Shown one piece after another: positions 25,311 through 34,545 of a stretch of 64,000 nucleotides of DNA. The translations under genes and the position numbers were made by a program. The DNA is from Kitasatospora phosalacinea (GTDB lineage Bacteria; Actinomycetota; Actinomycetes; Streptomycetales; Streptomycetaceae): the NCBI RefSeq assembly GCF_000717185.1, contig NZ_JNYE01000063.1, forward strand, positions 6,781-70,780, given 5' to 3'. How positions within the stretch are numbered: position 1 is the first letter of the stretch; each line of letters opens with the position of its first letter. The notes beneath the pieces are model-generated. The model worked only from the letters and a program-made list of their open reading frames with translations, searched no databases and was not told the origin of the DNA.

Positions 25311-26642
25311 ATGAACCGAGCCGCCCGGTTGATCGCCGCCGCCCTCGCCGCGGCCGCGGTCGCCACCGCCGCCCCCGTGGTCACCGCCGCCACCGCCACC
25401 GCCGCGAGCGCCACCGACCCGTTCTACGCGTACGACGGCATCGTCCCGCTGTCCTCGATCGCGCCCGGCACCGTGCTCAGGACCCGCACCCTCTCGTACC
25501 ACCTGCTCGGCCTGCCGACCCCCGTGCAGGCCGTCCAGCTGCTGTTCCGCACCACCGACGCGCAGGGGCGCCCCAGCGCGGGCGTCACCACCGTGGTGCG
25601 CGGGCTGGGCAGCGACGGCAGCCGGGCCGTCTCGTACCAGTCCTTCTACGACTCGCTGAACCCCGCCGACGGCCCCTCCCGGGCGGTCGCGGGCGACGTC
25701 AGCCTGGGCGGGGCGATCGCCAACGCGGAGGCGCTGTTCGTCGTCCCGTTCGTGCTGCAGGGCTACGACGTGGTGATCCCCGACACCGAGGGGCAGAGCG
25801 CCGACTTCGCCGCCGGGCCCGAGTACGGCACCACCACGCTCGACTCGATCCGGGCCGCCTCGGCCTCCCCGGCGACCGGCCTGCGCGCGGACACCCGGTT
25901 CGGCATGATCGGCTACTCCGGCGGCGCGATCGCCACCAACTGGGCCGCCGCCCTCGCCCCCTCCTACGCCCCCGACGTCAACCGCCGCCTGGTCGGCTTC
26001 GCCGAGGGCGGCCTGCTGGTCGACCCCGCGCACAACCTGAAGTACGTGGCCGGGGGCGTGGTGTGGCCCGGCGTCATCCCGATGGCGATCACCGGCGTCG
26101 CCCGCGCCTACGGCTTCGACCTGCAGCCCTACCTGAGCGACTACGGCAAGCAGGTGTTCGCGAAGATGCAGGACGCCTCGATCGTCAACGCGCTCGGCCA
26201 GTACCCCGGCCTGACCTGGCAGAAGCTCGCCAAGCCCGCCTACGCGAACCCGAACTCGATCCCCGAGTACCTGGCCGCCGTCAACAAGGTCAACCTCGGC
26301 TCCGCCCCCACCCCCACCGTCCCCGGCTACATCGCCCAGGGCAACGGCGGCGTCCTGGAGGGCACCTTCAGCAACGTCCCCGGCATCGGCACCGGCGACG
26401 GCGTGATGGTCGCCGGGGACGTCCGCGCCCTGGCCCGGCAGTACTGCGCCACCGGCAACGGCAGCATCAGGTACCAGCAGTACGACCTGCTCAGCCACCT
26501 CGGCGCGGCCGTCCCGTGGGCGCCCACCGCCGTGCTCTACCTGAACGACCGCTTCGCCGGGAAGGCCGCCCCGTCCGACTGCGGCCGCATCCCGGCGGGC
26601 AACTCGCTCGCCCCCGAGCGGCCCGCCGCCGCCGGGCAGTGA
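25311..26642 (+). CDS. secreted lipase (LIP family, alpha/beta hydrolase)
   Basis: ATG 25311 gives 443 residues beginning with a signal peptide (NRAARLIAAALAAAAVATAA; cleavage probably after residue 34, before ATDPFYAYDG). The mature enzyme matches the secretory lipase family: RTRTLSYHLLGLPTP, VVIPDTEGQSADFAAGPEYG and the nucleophile elbow IGYSGGAIATNWAA. The family hydrolyses triacylglycerols outside the cell. It lies downstream of a divergent PucR-type regulator and a palindrome. A strong bidirectional terminator follows. Confidence 0.88.
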   Translation: MNRAARLIAAALAAAAVATAAPVVTAATATAASATDPFYAYDGIVPLSSIAPGTVLRTRTLSYHLLGLPTPVQAVQLLFRTTDAQGRPSAGVTTVVRGLGSDGSRAVSYQSFYDSLNPADGPSRAVAGDVSLGGAIANAEALFVVPFVLQGYDVVIPDTEGQSADFAAGPEYGTTTLDSIRAASASPATGLRADTRFGMIGYSGGAIATNWAAALAPSYAPDVNRRLVGFAEGGLLVDPAHNLKYVAGGVVWPGVIPMAITGVARAYGFDLQPYLSDYGKQVFAKMQDASIVNALGQYPGLTWQKLAKPAYANPNSIPEYLAAVNKVNLGSAPTPTVPGYIAQGNGGVLEGTFSNVPGIGTGDGVMVAGDVRALARQYCATGNGSIRYQQYDLLSHLGAAVPWAPTAVLYLNDRFAGKAAPSDCGRIPAGNSLAPERPAAAGQ

Positions 26643-26647
26643 ACCAC

Positions 26648-26690
26648 CGGGCCGCCCCGCCCCGACCCCCGCGCGGGGCGGGGCGGCCCG
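26648..26690. terminator. bidirectional stem-loop terminator
   Basis: CGGGCCGCCCCGCCCC (26648-26663) pairs perfectly with 26675-26690 around an 11-base loop. It lies between the convergent lipase and membrane-protein genes. Confidence 0.75.
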
Positions 26691-26702
26691 TCGCGCGGCC
26701 CG

Positions 26703-27038
26703 CTACCAGACGACGGCGACCACGACCTCGGCCGCCGTGAGCGTGGCCACCGTGAAGAACGGCCACGGCTTGCGGTTGCGCATCCCGACCAGGGCGACCG
26801 CCGCGACCAGCACGTCCAGGGCGAGCTTCACGCCCATCTTCGGGTCCGACACCGGCAGGTCCAGCGCGTGCCGGGTCCAGATCAGCCCGACGCCGGTGAC
26901 CAGCTGCACCACCGCGCTGGTCACCACGTAGCCGCCCGTCACCGGGTCCTTCCCGCGCAGCTGGTAGAAGATCCCGCCCAGGATCGCGGCGAACCCGAAC
27001 AGGTGGAACACCAGGAACACGTACCGCAGGATCTCCAT
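26703..27038 (-). CDS. small integral membrane protein
   Basis: ATG 27038 gives 111 residues with four hydrophobic segments (ILRYVFLVFHLFGFAAILGG, TSAVVQLVTGVGLIWT, LALDVLVAAVALVG, FTVATLTAAEVVVAVVW). Upstream in-frame sequence to 27548 belongs to a relic gene and to noncoding DNA, so the later start is chosen. It is a common, unnamed actinobacterial membrane protein. No motif suggests an activity. Confidence 0.75.
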   Translation of the reverse strand: MEILRYVFLVFHLFGFAAILGGIFYQLRGKDPVTGGYVVTSAVVQLVTGVGLIWTRHALDLPVSDPKMGVKLALDVLVAAVALVGMRNRKPWPFFTVATLTAAEVVVAVVW

Positions 27039-27183
27039 GCCAGTGAATCCCTCTCCAGGACCGGAACGAGGTTGGGGCCTCCGGTGCATGAGAGGGGCCG
27101 ACGGCCCCGGGTGTGACATCCCCGGGGCCCGGCGGCACGAGAGCTGCGTCACACCGCGTCGGCGGCGCCGCGCGGCCGGGCGC

Positions 27184-27561
27184 TCACGCGGGGTGCCGGA
27201 GGCCCGCGACGGTGCGGGCGAAGCCCCCCGGCCCGCGACGGTGTGGTCGCCGCCGTCGACGACCTCGGCGCACCCGGCGAGCCCGCCGGTCACCGCGGTC
27301 GGCCACGGTGCGGCCAGCGCCGCGGAGCGGCCCGCGGACACCCCCGCCGGTGCCAGCACGGCCGCACCCTGCTCGAACCCCGCGAAACACCACGTACACC
27401 GCCGACAGCGGCGCGAAGTCGTGGAGCGACGCCAGCCCCGCGTCCTCGCCGAAGCAGGTGCTCTCCGCCCACCGGTCGAGCAGCGCCGCGTGCTCGCGGA
27501 ACACCGCCTCAAAACCGCTGTACAGGGTGGAACGGTACGGACCAACAAGTCGGGTACCCAC
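27184..27561 (-). pseudogene. frameshifted hypothetical gene
   Basis: From a GTG at 27561 the frame reads TRLVGPYRSTLYSGFEAVF and LASLHDFAPLSAVYVVF. At about 27382 a TTT carries one base too many. In the next frame the protein-like sequence continues (FEQGAAVLAPAGVSAGRSAA, LAGCAEVVDGGDH) to about 27170. Neither part alone looks complete, and no family is recognised. It is probably a pseudogene left of HdeD. Confidence 0.4.
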
Positions 27562-27606
27562 CGGAAGGCGGGTACCCGGGGTGGGAGCTCGGGTGGCGGG
27601 AGGCGC

Positions 27607-28206
27607 TCAGAGGTCCCGCGGGTACTGCTTGGCCCCGCTGCGGATCCGCAGCGCCGCCACGATCTCGGTGATGCCGATCAGCAGCAGGCCGCAGGCCGCC
27701 AGCACCGCCAGCGCCGTGATCGAGTGGGCCGGCCAGACCATCAGCACGATGCCCGCCACCACGCTCAGGCCGCCGACGAAACCCTGCCAGCCGCGGGCCG
27801 GCATCATCGGGTCCGAGGCCACCGCCGCCAGGTGCGTGATGCCGCGGAACAGCCAGCCGATGCCGATCCACAGCGCCAGCAGCAGCACCGACTGCGCCGC
27901 CGACCGGAAGCACAGCAGGCCCAGCAGCACGCAGATCGCACCGCTGATGAACGCCAGCACCCGCAGCGCCGTCGACGCGTGCGTGCCGAACGCCCCCACC
28001 AGCTGCACCACGCCGATCACCAGCAGGTACAGGCCGAACAGCACGCCGATCACCCACAGCGTCTGCTTCGGCCACACCAGCACGATCACCCCCAGCGCCA
28101 GCGAGATCAGCCCGCCCGCCAGCACCGCCTGCCAGGCCACCCGGGCCAGCTGCTGGAACGGCCCGGGCAGGTCGTCGCGGGAGTCGATCCGGTACGGGGC
28201 ACTCAT
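27607..28206 (-). CDS. HdeD-family membrane protein
   Basis: ATG 28206 gives 199 residues with six hydrophobic segments in three hairpins (LAGGLISLALGVIVLVWP, VIGVLFGLYLLVIGVVQLVG, GLSVVAGIVLMVWPAHSITA). The repeated VWP before a helix is characteristic of HdeD (DUF308). HdeD is linked to acid resistance in enterobacteria; in actinobacteria its role is unknown. The gene is divergent from the RCK channel-like gene, with short flanks. Confidence 0.85.
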   Translation of the reverse strand: MSAPYRIDSRDDLPGPFQQLARVAWQAVLAGGLISLALGVIVLVWPKQTLWVIGVLFGLYLLVIGVVQLVGAFGTHASTALRVLAFISGAICVLLGLLCFRSAAQSVLLLALWIGIGWLFRGITHLAAVASDPMMPARGWQGFVGGLSVVAGIVLMVWPAHSITALAVLAACGLLLIGITEIVAALRIRSGAKQYPRDL

Positions 28207-28384
28207 GGCTCCTCCGAGGGGACGGGACGGAACGGACACGGCACAACCCCAGCCTCCGCGCCCCACCACCCCCGCGGCGCGGCGGGTTCCGCCGGACGGA
28301 CGAACCGGGCCGCCCCGTTCGCACCCGGATCCGCTACCGTCCGTTCACCCGTGGGTGCTGACGGGCGGTCTACCATCGGACGCT

Positions 28385-30292
28385 ATGACGGACCAGGGGC
28401 GGGGGAGCCCGGCGGACGGGGCGGGAACGGTCGGCGGGGCGGCAGGCGGGGCGGACGAGGGCGCGGGCGGCGGGACGGCAGGCGGGGCGGTGGCCGTTCC
28501 CGGGCAGCGCGGGGCGGCAGGCGGGGCGGACGAGGGCGCGGGCGGCGGGCACTACATCGTGTGCGGCGGCAACTCGCTCGCGCACCGGCTGATCCTGGAG
28601 CTCACCGAGCAGTACGAAGTCCCGGTGGTCGCCGTGGTGCCGGACCGCTCCCGCGAGCACGGGCCCGCGATCGCCGCGCTCCCCGGCGTCCGCGCCGTGC
28701 TGGAGCACTCCACCGTCACCGGCGAGGCGCTCGCCGCGGCCGACGTCGAGCACGCCCGCGGGATCGCGCTGATGGACGGCACCGACCAGGAGAACATCCA
28801 CGCCGCGCTCGCCGCCGAGAACCGCAACCCCGGCGTCCGGATCGTGCTGCGGATCTTCAACCAGCGCCTCGGCGAGCACCTGGAGAAACTGCTGCCCAAC
28901 TGCGCGGCGCTCTCCGGCTCCGCCACCGCCGCCCCCGCCTTCGCCAACGGCGCCCTCGGCCGCCCGCACACCGTCGAGGTCGGCGGACGGCAGCTGTACG
29001 TCGCCCACGACGGCGACATCCGGCCCGACCAGCTCTGCCTGGTCGCCGACCGGATCGACCGCCGGGACCTCAGCCGGCTCCGGCTGCTGCCGGAGACCGG
29101 CGGCCGGGCCGCCGACTTCATCCGGATCGCCGAACTCATGGGCGGCGGCGAGCGGTTGGGCGACACCGGCCGCCCCGACCCGGCCTCCGGCCGCTCCGGC
29201 CGCGAACCCGGCGGCCTGGCCGCCCTGCAAGCCCTGGACGCCGAACCGCCGCTGCGCCAACCGCTGCGCAAGCGGCTCAAGTGGTGGCTGCTCGACGGCC
29301 TCAAGCACTTCACCAACACCCGGCTGCGAATGATCCTGATCACCGCGTTCGCGGCGATCGTGCTCGGCGGCCTGGTGCTGGCCCGGCACACCACCCACTC
29401 CGGCGGCTTCGGCTGGACGGTGTACTTCACGCTGCTCGACGCGGCCGGCGCCGTCCAGCCCGACGTGCCCGGACAGCAGGTGCTCGGCGACTCCTGGGCC
29501 CGGGCCGCCCAGGTGCTGATCACCTTCTGCGGCATCACCTTCGTCCCCGTCGCCACCGCCATCGTGGTCGAGGCCCTGGCCAGCGGCCGCCGCGGCGTCC
29601 CCCGCCCGCCCGGGGCCCGGACCAGGGACCACGTCATCGTGGTCGGGCTCGGCAACGTCGGCACCCGGGTCGCCGCCCTGGTGCACGCCACCGGCCTGCC
29701 CGTGGTCTGCCTGGAGCGCGACCCGCAGGCCCGCGGCATCGCCGCCGCCCGCGCCCTCGGCATCCCCGTCCTGATCGGCGAGGGCCCGCTGGAGGCGCAA
29801 CTCAAGCAGGCCCGGGTCAAGCACGCCCGCGCCGTGGTCGCCGTCACCTCCGACGACGCCGCCAACCTGGAAGCCGCCCTGGAGGCGCGCGCGGTGCGGC
29901 CCGAAGTCCGGATCGTGGTCCGGCTGTTCGACGACGACTTCGCCCACCACGTGTACGCCACCCTCGGCAACGTCGCCTCCCGCTCGCTCTCCTACCTGGC
30001 CGCGCCCGCCTTCGCCGCCGCCCTGATGGGACGCGAAGTCCTCGGCACCCTCTCGGTCTTCCGGCACGTGCTGCTGATCGCCGAACTCACCGTCGAGGAG
30101 GGCTCCGGACTGGACGGCCGGAACACCGGCGACCTGGAGGGCCCCGGCGGCGTCCGCGTCCTCGCCGTCCGGCTGAACCGCCGCCCGCAGGACCACCTGT
30201 GGAACTTCGCCGACCGCTCCCGGCGGCTGGTCCCCGGCGACCGGATCGTGATCGCCGCCACCCGGGCCGGACTCGCCCGCGTGATCCAATGA
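28385..30292 (+). CDS. RCK/TrkA-N ion-channel-like protein (CASTOR/POLLUX-related)
   Basis: This 635-residue protein has a Gly/Ala-rich leader (residues 1-55) and a first NAD-binding RCK domain (GHYIVCGGNSLAHRLILEL). A membrane part around residues 300-400 includes LRMILITAFAAIVLGGLVLA and a pore-like FTLLDAAGAVQPDVP. A second RCK domain follows (DHVIVVGLGNVGTRVAALVH, then TrkA-C-like DGRNTGDLEG). RCK domains gate K+ or other cation flow by binding nucleotides or Ca2+. The DAAG pore region resembles CASTOR/POLLUX channels more than GYG potassium channels. The start at ATG 28385 follows a possible -10 (TACCAT), so the mRNA is nearly leaderless. Confidence 0.8.
   Translation: MTDQGRGSPADGAGTVGGAAGGADEGAGGGTAGGAVAVPGQRGAAGGADEGAGGGHYIVCGGNSLAHRLILELTEQYEVPVVAVVPDRSREHGPAIAALPGVRAVLEHSTVTGEALAAADVEHARGIALMDGTDQENIHAALAAENRNPGVRIVLRIFNQRLGEHLEKLLPNCAALSGSATAAPAFANGALGRPHTVEVGGRQLYVAHDGDIRPDQLCLVADRIDRRDLSRLRLLPETGGRAADFIRIAELMGGGERLGDTGRPDPASGRSGREPGGLAALQALDAEPPLRQPLRKRLKWWLLDGLKHFTNTRLRMILITAFAAIVLGGLVLARHTTHSGGFGWTVYFTLLDAAGAVQPDVPGQQVLGDSWARAAQVLITFCGITFVPVATAIVVEALASGRRGVPRPPGARTRDHVIVVGLGNVGTRVAALVHATGLPVVCLERDPQARGIAAARALGIPVLIGEGPLEAQLKQARVKHARAVVAVTSDDAANLEAALEARAVRPEVRIVVRLFDDDFAHHVYATLGNVASRSLSYLAAPAFAAALMGREVLGTLSVFRHVLLIAELTVEEGSGLDGRNTGDLEGPGGVRVLAVRLNRRPQDHLWNFADRSRRLVPGDRIVIAATRAGLARVIQ
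28434..28549 (+). repeat. 41-bp in-frame direct repeat in the channel gene
   Basis: 28434-28474 is repeated exactly at 28509-28549, 75 bases (25 codons) apart. It duplicates the GGADEGAGGG-encoding part of the N-terminal leader. In-frame spacing means copy number can change without breaking the gene. Confidence 0.8.
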
Positions 30293-30512
30293 CGGCAGGA
30301 TCCCGCGGAGCGGATCGTTCGGTGGCGGACAATTCGCTGACGCCTCGTCACGTACTGTGCTCCTGAGGGGCCTCGGCCGTTCTGCTCGCCCACTGGTGCG
30401 CGCGGCCAAGGCTGTTCACCGTCCTGTGCGGCGTCGCGCCGGCGGCCGGGCCCGTCGGTGCCGCCGGTTAGGGTGCCGGTCGACCGTACCGCCGACGCCG
30501 TGGAGAGCGCCC

Positions 30513-31586
30513 GTGCCGCCCCAGCAGCCCACCGACCGACTGGCCGCCGTCCGGAAACTCGCCGACTCCGGAAGCCTCCAGGCCCTCGACCGGTACCTCT
30601 ACCGGGAGAACGCCGACCACCGCGGCGACTGGACGCTGGACGGCGGCGGACTGGTCCGGCTGCTGCAGGGGATGCCGGTCGAGCGCCGGGTCGGGCTGCT
30701 GTGCCGGATGAGCGAAGGGCTGGAGGAGACGGCCGTGCACGCCCCACCGGCGTGCCGCGGCCTGGCCACGCTCAACGTGCTGCTGGCGCAGGGGCTTTCG
30801 GCCGAGCAGCTGGCGCCGTGGCGGGAGCCGCTGATGGCCGAGGCGGCCGGGAGGCTGGTGGTCTGGGAGGGCTGGCGGCTGACCGCCCTGCTGGAGGCCG
30901 ACCTCGCCGCGGGGCGGGAGCTGCCCGCCGCGGTGCTGGCAACTGCCCGGCGCACGGCCCTGATCGCCGGTGTGCCGGGCGGACTGCCGTCCGTGGTGGG
31001 TCAGTTCAGCGGCCCGGTGCTCAACCCCGGTGAGCCGTGGGCCGACCGGGCCCTCGCGGACCTCGCCGGGGAGCGGGACGACGCCGACTGGCGGGCCCTG
31101 CTCGGCCACGCGCTGACCGCCACCGGGGCCAGGCCCGGCGCGAAGTGGCTGCGGGCCGGGGGGCCGCTGGTCGACGCGGTCGGGCCGCACCGGCTGCGGG
31201 CGGCCGCCGCGCGGTGGTTCGCCCTGGTCGGGCAGCCGCGTCGACAGGCGGTCGCGGCCTTCGCGCACTCCGGCCCGGCCCTGCACGACCCCGACCCGTA
31301 CAACTGGCGCGCCCTGCAAGGCCTGGCGGCCCTGCTCGCGCTGACCCCGCCGCACCCCGAGGCGGCCGAGGCCCTCGGCGCCCTGGTGGAGGCCGCCCTG
31401 ATCCGGATCCGCGGCTTCGGCCCGCGCTCCCCGCTGACCGCCTCCGCCGCCGTCCGCGCCCTCACCGCGCTCGGCGGCCCGGACGTCCGCGCCGAACTGG
31501 AGCGCCTCGTCCCGGTGGTGACGGCCGGGCCGCTGGCGTACAGGCCGACGGCCAAGGCGGTCGCGGCGGCGCTCTCCGGCGGGTGA
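30513..31586 (+). CDS. HEAT-like helical repeat protein, unknown function
   Basis: GTG 30513 gives 357 residues beginning PPQQPTDRLAAVRKL. The whole protein is Leu/Ala-rich helical hairpins (EAALIRIRGFGPRSPLTASA, AVRALTALGGPDVRAELERL) resembling HEAT/ARM repeats. No signal or membrane helix is seen, so it is a cytoplasmic scaffold candidate. An upstream in-frame start at 30357 would add a basic, low-complexity leader and is less likely. The gene stands alone between the channel gene and a secreted protein. Confidence 0.65.
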   Translation: MPPQQPTDRLAAVRKLADSGSLQALDRYLYRENADHRGDWTLDGGGLVRLLQGMPVERRVGLLCRMSEGLEETAVHAPPACRGLATLNVLLAQGLSAEQLAPWREPLMAEAAGRLVVWEGWRLTALLEADLAAGRELPAAVLATARRTALIAGVPGGLPSVVGQFSGPVLNPGEPWADRALADLAGERDDADWRALLGHALTATGARPGAKWLRAGGPLVDAVGPHRLRAAAARWFALVGQPRRQAVAAFAHSGPALHDPDPYNWRALQGLAALLALTPPHPEAAEALGALVEAALIRIRGFGPRSPLTASAAVRALTALGGPDVRAELERLVPVVTAGPLAYRPTAKAVAAALSGG

Positions 31587-31702
31587 GCGCCGCGGGCCGG
31601 GCGGGCGGCCGGATTCCGTCACTTTCCGCACCCGCGCGCGCACGTCTTGTTAGTATCCGTACGGTTCGATGCGCGTCCACCCGTACCCGAGGAGTCTGCG
31701 TC

Positions 31703-32053
31703 ATGCTGAAGCGACGGATCGCCGTGGCCGTGGGAGCCGCCGTGCTGGCCCTGACGGCCGGTGCCGTGCCCGCCCACGCCACCAACGAGGTCAACTTCGT
31801 CGAGTGCCTGTTCGTCGGCGACTACTTCACCCTCGGCATCACCAACGACAACGGCACCGGCTTCCGGCGGTGCTTCGCGAACGCCGGCGACATCTGGATC
31901 GACCAGTCGTCGGTGACGAGCTTCAGCAGCGGCAACAACGCGGGCTACTTCGAGTACGAGCCCGGCGACGGCTACCTCTACCGCCACGCCTTCGGCAAGA
32001 ACGAGGCCCTCACCAGGAACTACGGCACCATCACGACGCTCCACATCAACTGA
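31703..32053 (+). CDS. secreted beta/gamma-crystallin-like small protein
   Basis: ATG 31703, with CGAGGAG upstream, gives 116 residues. A signal peptide (LKRRIAVAVGAAVLALTAGA, cleavage after AHA near residue 26) leads to a mature domain of about 90 residues. CFANAGDIWIDQSSVTSF and SSGNNAGYFEY match the actinobacterial beta/gamma-crystallin-type exported proteins, which are Ca2+-binding folds in characterised members. Two Cys could form a disulfide. An AT-richer stretch with TTGTTA upstream suggests its own promoter. Confidence 0.75.
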   Translation: MLKRRIAVAVGAAVLALTAGAVPAHATNEVNFVECLFVGDYFTLGITNDNGTGFRRCFANAGDIWIDQSSVTSFSSGNNAGYFEYEPGDGYLYRHAFGKNEALTRNYGTITTLHIN

Positions 32054-32056
32054 CCC

Positions 32057-32104
32057 CCCGGCCCCGGGTCCTGCGCGGTGCGGAGCGCGGAGGGCCCGGG
32101 TCGG
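32057..32104. terminator. imperfect GC-rich stem-loop between convergent genes
   Basis: GGCCCCGGGTCCTGCGC (from 32060) can pair imperfectly with GCGCGGAGGGCCCGGG (32085-32100). It lies between the crystallin-like gene and the convergent crotonase gene. Confidence 0.4.
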
Positions 32105-32112
32105 CGGTGAGG

Positions 32113-32889
32113 TCAGCCGTTGGTGAAGGCCGCGGGGCGCTTCTCGGCGAAGGCGGCCATGCCCTCCTTCTGGTCGGCGGTGGCGAAGGCGGCGTGGAAG
32201 AGGCGGCGTTCGAAGCGGACGCCCTCGGCGAGGGTGGTCTCGAAGGCCCGGTTGACGGACTCCTTCATCATGACGGCGGCGGGCAGCGACATCGCGGCGA
32301 CGGTCTCGGCGACGGCGAGGGCCTCGGCGAGCAGCTGCTCGGCGGGGACGACGCGGGAGACCAGGCCGGCCCGCTCGGCCTCCTCGGCGTCCATCATCCG
32401 GCCGGTCAGGCACAGGTCCATGGCCTTGGCCTTGCCGACGGCGCGGGTCAGCCGCTGGGAGCCGCCGATGCCGGGGATGACGCCGAGCTTGATCTCGGGC
32501 TGGCCGAACTTCGCGGTGTCGGCGGCGATCAGGACGTCGCAGAGCATCGCCAACTCGCAGCCGCCGCCCAGCGCGTAGCCCGCGACGGCGGCGACGACCG
32601 GCTTGCGCAGGCGGCCCAGTTCGTCCCAGGGGCCGAGCCAGTCGTCGAGGTAGACGGCGGGGAAGCGGTTGTCCTGCATCTCCTTGATGTCGGCACCGGC
32701 CGCGAAGGCCTTGGCGGAGCCGGTGACGACCAGCGCGCCGATCTCCGGGTCGCGGTCGAAGTCCTTGGCGGCCGCGACCACTTCGTTCATCAGCCGGGTG
32801 TTGAGCGCGTTGAGCGCCTCGGGCCGGTTGAGGGTGATGATGCCGACCCGGCCCTTGCGGTCCACCAGGATCGTCTCGTACTCGGTCAT
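32113..32889 (-). CDS. enoyl-CoA hydratase
   Basis: This 258-residue protein shows the crotonase signature in full: [12 protein letters not shown] forms the oxyanion hole, and [20 protein letters not shown] with [19 protein letters not shown] supplies the two catalytic glutamates. The enzyme hydrates 2-enoyl-CoA in beta-oxidation in the cytoplasm. It lies 97 bases downstream of the hydroxyisobutyryl-CoA hydrolase-like gene on the same strand, suggesting a shared role in valine or fatty acid breakdown. Confidence 0.92.
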   Translation of the reverse strand: MTEYETILVDRKGRVGIITLNRPEALNALNTRLMNEVVAAAKDFDRDPEIGALVVTGSAKAFAAGADIKEMQDNRFPAVYLDDWLGPWDELGRLRKPVVAAVAGYALGGGCELAMLCDVLIAADTAKFGQPEIKLGVIPGIGGSQRLTRAVGKAKAMDLCLTGRMMDAEEAERAGLVSRVVPAEQLLAEALAVAETVAAMSLPAAVMMKESVNRAFETTLAEGVRFERRLFHAAFATADQKEGMAAFAEKRPAAFTNG

Positions 32890-32986
32890 CGCCGCTTCTT
32901 CCTCTCCACGCTGAGCGGAACCTCTGACGGTGGATACGATCTCCGAACACCGCCCCGGACGCCAGTCTCGACAGGCGAGACGATGG

Positions 32987-34051
32987 TCACCCCGCGAGCC
33001 CCAGGTCGCCGTCGGCGGGGGTCTCGAAGAAGCGGGCGACGTCGGCGGCGGTGACCTGCTCCGGGGCGGCGGGGTGCCAGTGCGGGTCGCGGTCCTTGTC
33101 GACGACCTGGGCGCGGATGCCCTCGACCAGGTCGTGGTGGGCCAGGGCGGCGCAGGAGATCCGGTACTCCTGGTCGAGGGTGGCGGCCAGGGAGGGCAGG
33201 GTGCGGGCCCGGCGCAGCGCGGCGAGGGTCACCTTGAGCATGGTGGGGGACTTGCCGAGCAGCTGTTCGGCGGCGTCCTTCGCGGCGGGCAGGCCGGTGG
33301 CGCGCAGCCGTTCCAGGACCTCCTCGACGCTGTCGGCGGCGTAGCAGTGGTCGATCCACTCGCGCTGGGCGGCGAGTTCGGAGGCCGGGGCGGGGGCGGC
33401 GAGCGCGGCGACGGCGGCGGCCGGGTCCTCGCCCGCGGCGAGCCGGGCGGTGAGGGCGGGCAGCGCGGCGGAGGGCAGGTAGTGGTCGGCGAAGCCGCAG
33501 TGCAGGGCGTCGGCGGCGGTCATGGTGGCGGCGGTGAGGCCGACGTGGGTGCCGAGCTCGCCGGGGGCGAGGGCGAGCAGGCGGCTGCCGCCGACGTCGG
33601 GGACGAGGCCGATCCGGGTCTCCGGCATGGCGACGGCGGAGCGCTCGGTGACGATCCGGGTGTTCGCGTGCGCGGAGAGGCCGACGCCGCCGCCCATGGT
33701 GATGCCGTCCATCAGGGCCACGTACGGCTTGGGGTAGCGGGAGACCAGTTCGTTGAGCGGGTACTCGACGCGGAAGAACGCCCGGGTGCCCGCGCCGCCG
33801 AGCTTGGCGTCGTCGTGGACGGCGCGGATGTCGGCGCCCGCGCACAGGCCGCGCTCGCCGGCGCCGGTGAGCAGGACGGCGGTCACGGCGTCGTCCGCGG
33901 CCCAGGCGTCCAGGGCGGCGCGGACGGTGACGAGCATCGCGCGGGTGAGGGAGTTGAGGGCGCGCGGCCGGTTGAGGGTGATCCGCCCGAGCGGGCCGGT
34001 CCGCTCGATCAGCACGTCCTGCTGGGCCGCTGGGGTCGCCATGGTCGTCAC
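32987..34051 (-). CDS. 3-hydroxyisobutyryl-CoA hydrolase-type crotonase
   Basis: This 354-residue protein is longer than enoyl-CoA hydratases and typical of HIBYL-CoA hydrolases. [37 protein letters not shown] and [17 protein letters not shown] mark the crotonase core, and the C-terminal extension includes [20 protein letters not shown] with [15 protein letters not shown]. The enzyme releases 3-hydroxyisobutyrate in valine catabolism. It is followed by an enoyl-CoA hydratase, the enzyme one step earlier in the same route. Confidence 0.9.
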   Translation of the reverse strand: MTTMATPAAQQDVLIERTGPLGRITLNRPRALNSLTRAMLVTVRAALDAWAADDAVTAVLLTGAGERGLCAGADIRAVHDDAKLGGAGTRAFFRVEYPLNELVSRYPKPYVALMDGITMGGGVGLSAHANTRIVTERSAVAMPETRIGLVPDVGGSRLLALAPGELGTHVGLTAATMTAADALHCGFADHYLPSAALPALTARLAAGEDPAAAVAALAAPAPASELAAQREWIDHCYAADSVEEVLERLRATGLPAAKDAAEQLLGKSPTMLKVTLAALRRARTLPSLAATLDQEYRISCAALAHHDLVEGIRAQVVDKDRDPHWHPAAPEQVTAADVARFFETPADGDLGLAG

Positions 34052-34143
34052 TCCCGCCTGTCGGTTGGTACGAAGATCCTCCGCTGCACCGTACCGGGCC
34101 CGCCCGACGGGTCGGCAGGCCCGGTACGGCGGCGGGCGGCCGG

Positions 34144-34326
34144 TCAGCAGGGGCGCAGCGGCGTGGCCAGCAGGACGGGGGCGGCGGGCAGGTGCGGGCG
34201 CGGGGCGAAGCCGCAGAGCGTCACGGGGTGCGGGAGCAGCGGGACGGCCTGGGCCTGCGGGACGGGCATCAGCAGGTTGGCGGCGGCGAGCGCGGCTCCG
34301 CAGACCAGGGTGCGCAGCTTCATCAT
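34144..34326 (-). CDS. small exported Pro/Leu-rich peptide
   Basis: ATG 34326, or the adjacent ATG 34323, follows GGAGGACC at good spacing. It gives about 60 residues: a signal peptide (LRTLVCGAALAAANLLMPVP, likely cut after AQA) and a short mature part rich in Pro and Leu with two Cys (TLCGF and a final C). No family is recognised. The mature peptide of about 33 residues is too small for an enzyme. It stands alone between crotonase and tyrosine-catabolism genes. Confidence 0.5.
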   Translation of the reverse strand: MMKLRTLVCGAALAAANLLMPVPQAQAVPLLPHPVTLCGFAPRPHLPAAPVLLATPLRPC

Positions 34327-34545
34327 CGGGGTCCTCCGGGGAAGAGAGTTGTCCACGAACGGTTGCGGCCCGCCCCTTCGGCGCCGGGCGTGGGCGGCCC
34401 GGCTCGGGGGGAGGTCGCTGGTTTTCTGTCGGGACAACTTCTAGTGGCGGAGGGGTTTGCGGCCCCGGAATCTCACCCGTTCGGCGGCGTGCTGCGGACG
34501 CGCCATTGACGGTTCGGGGCCGTCGTGGCGCGTCCGCGCGGGAGG

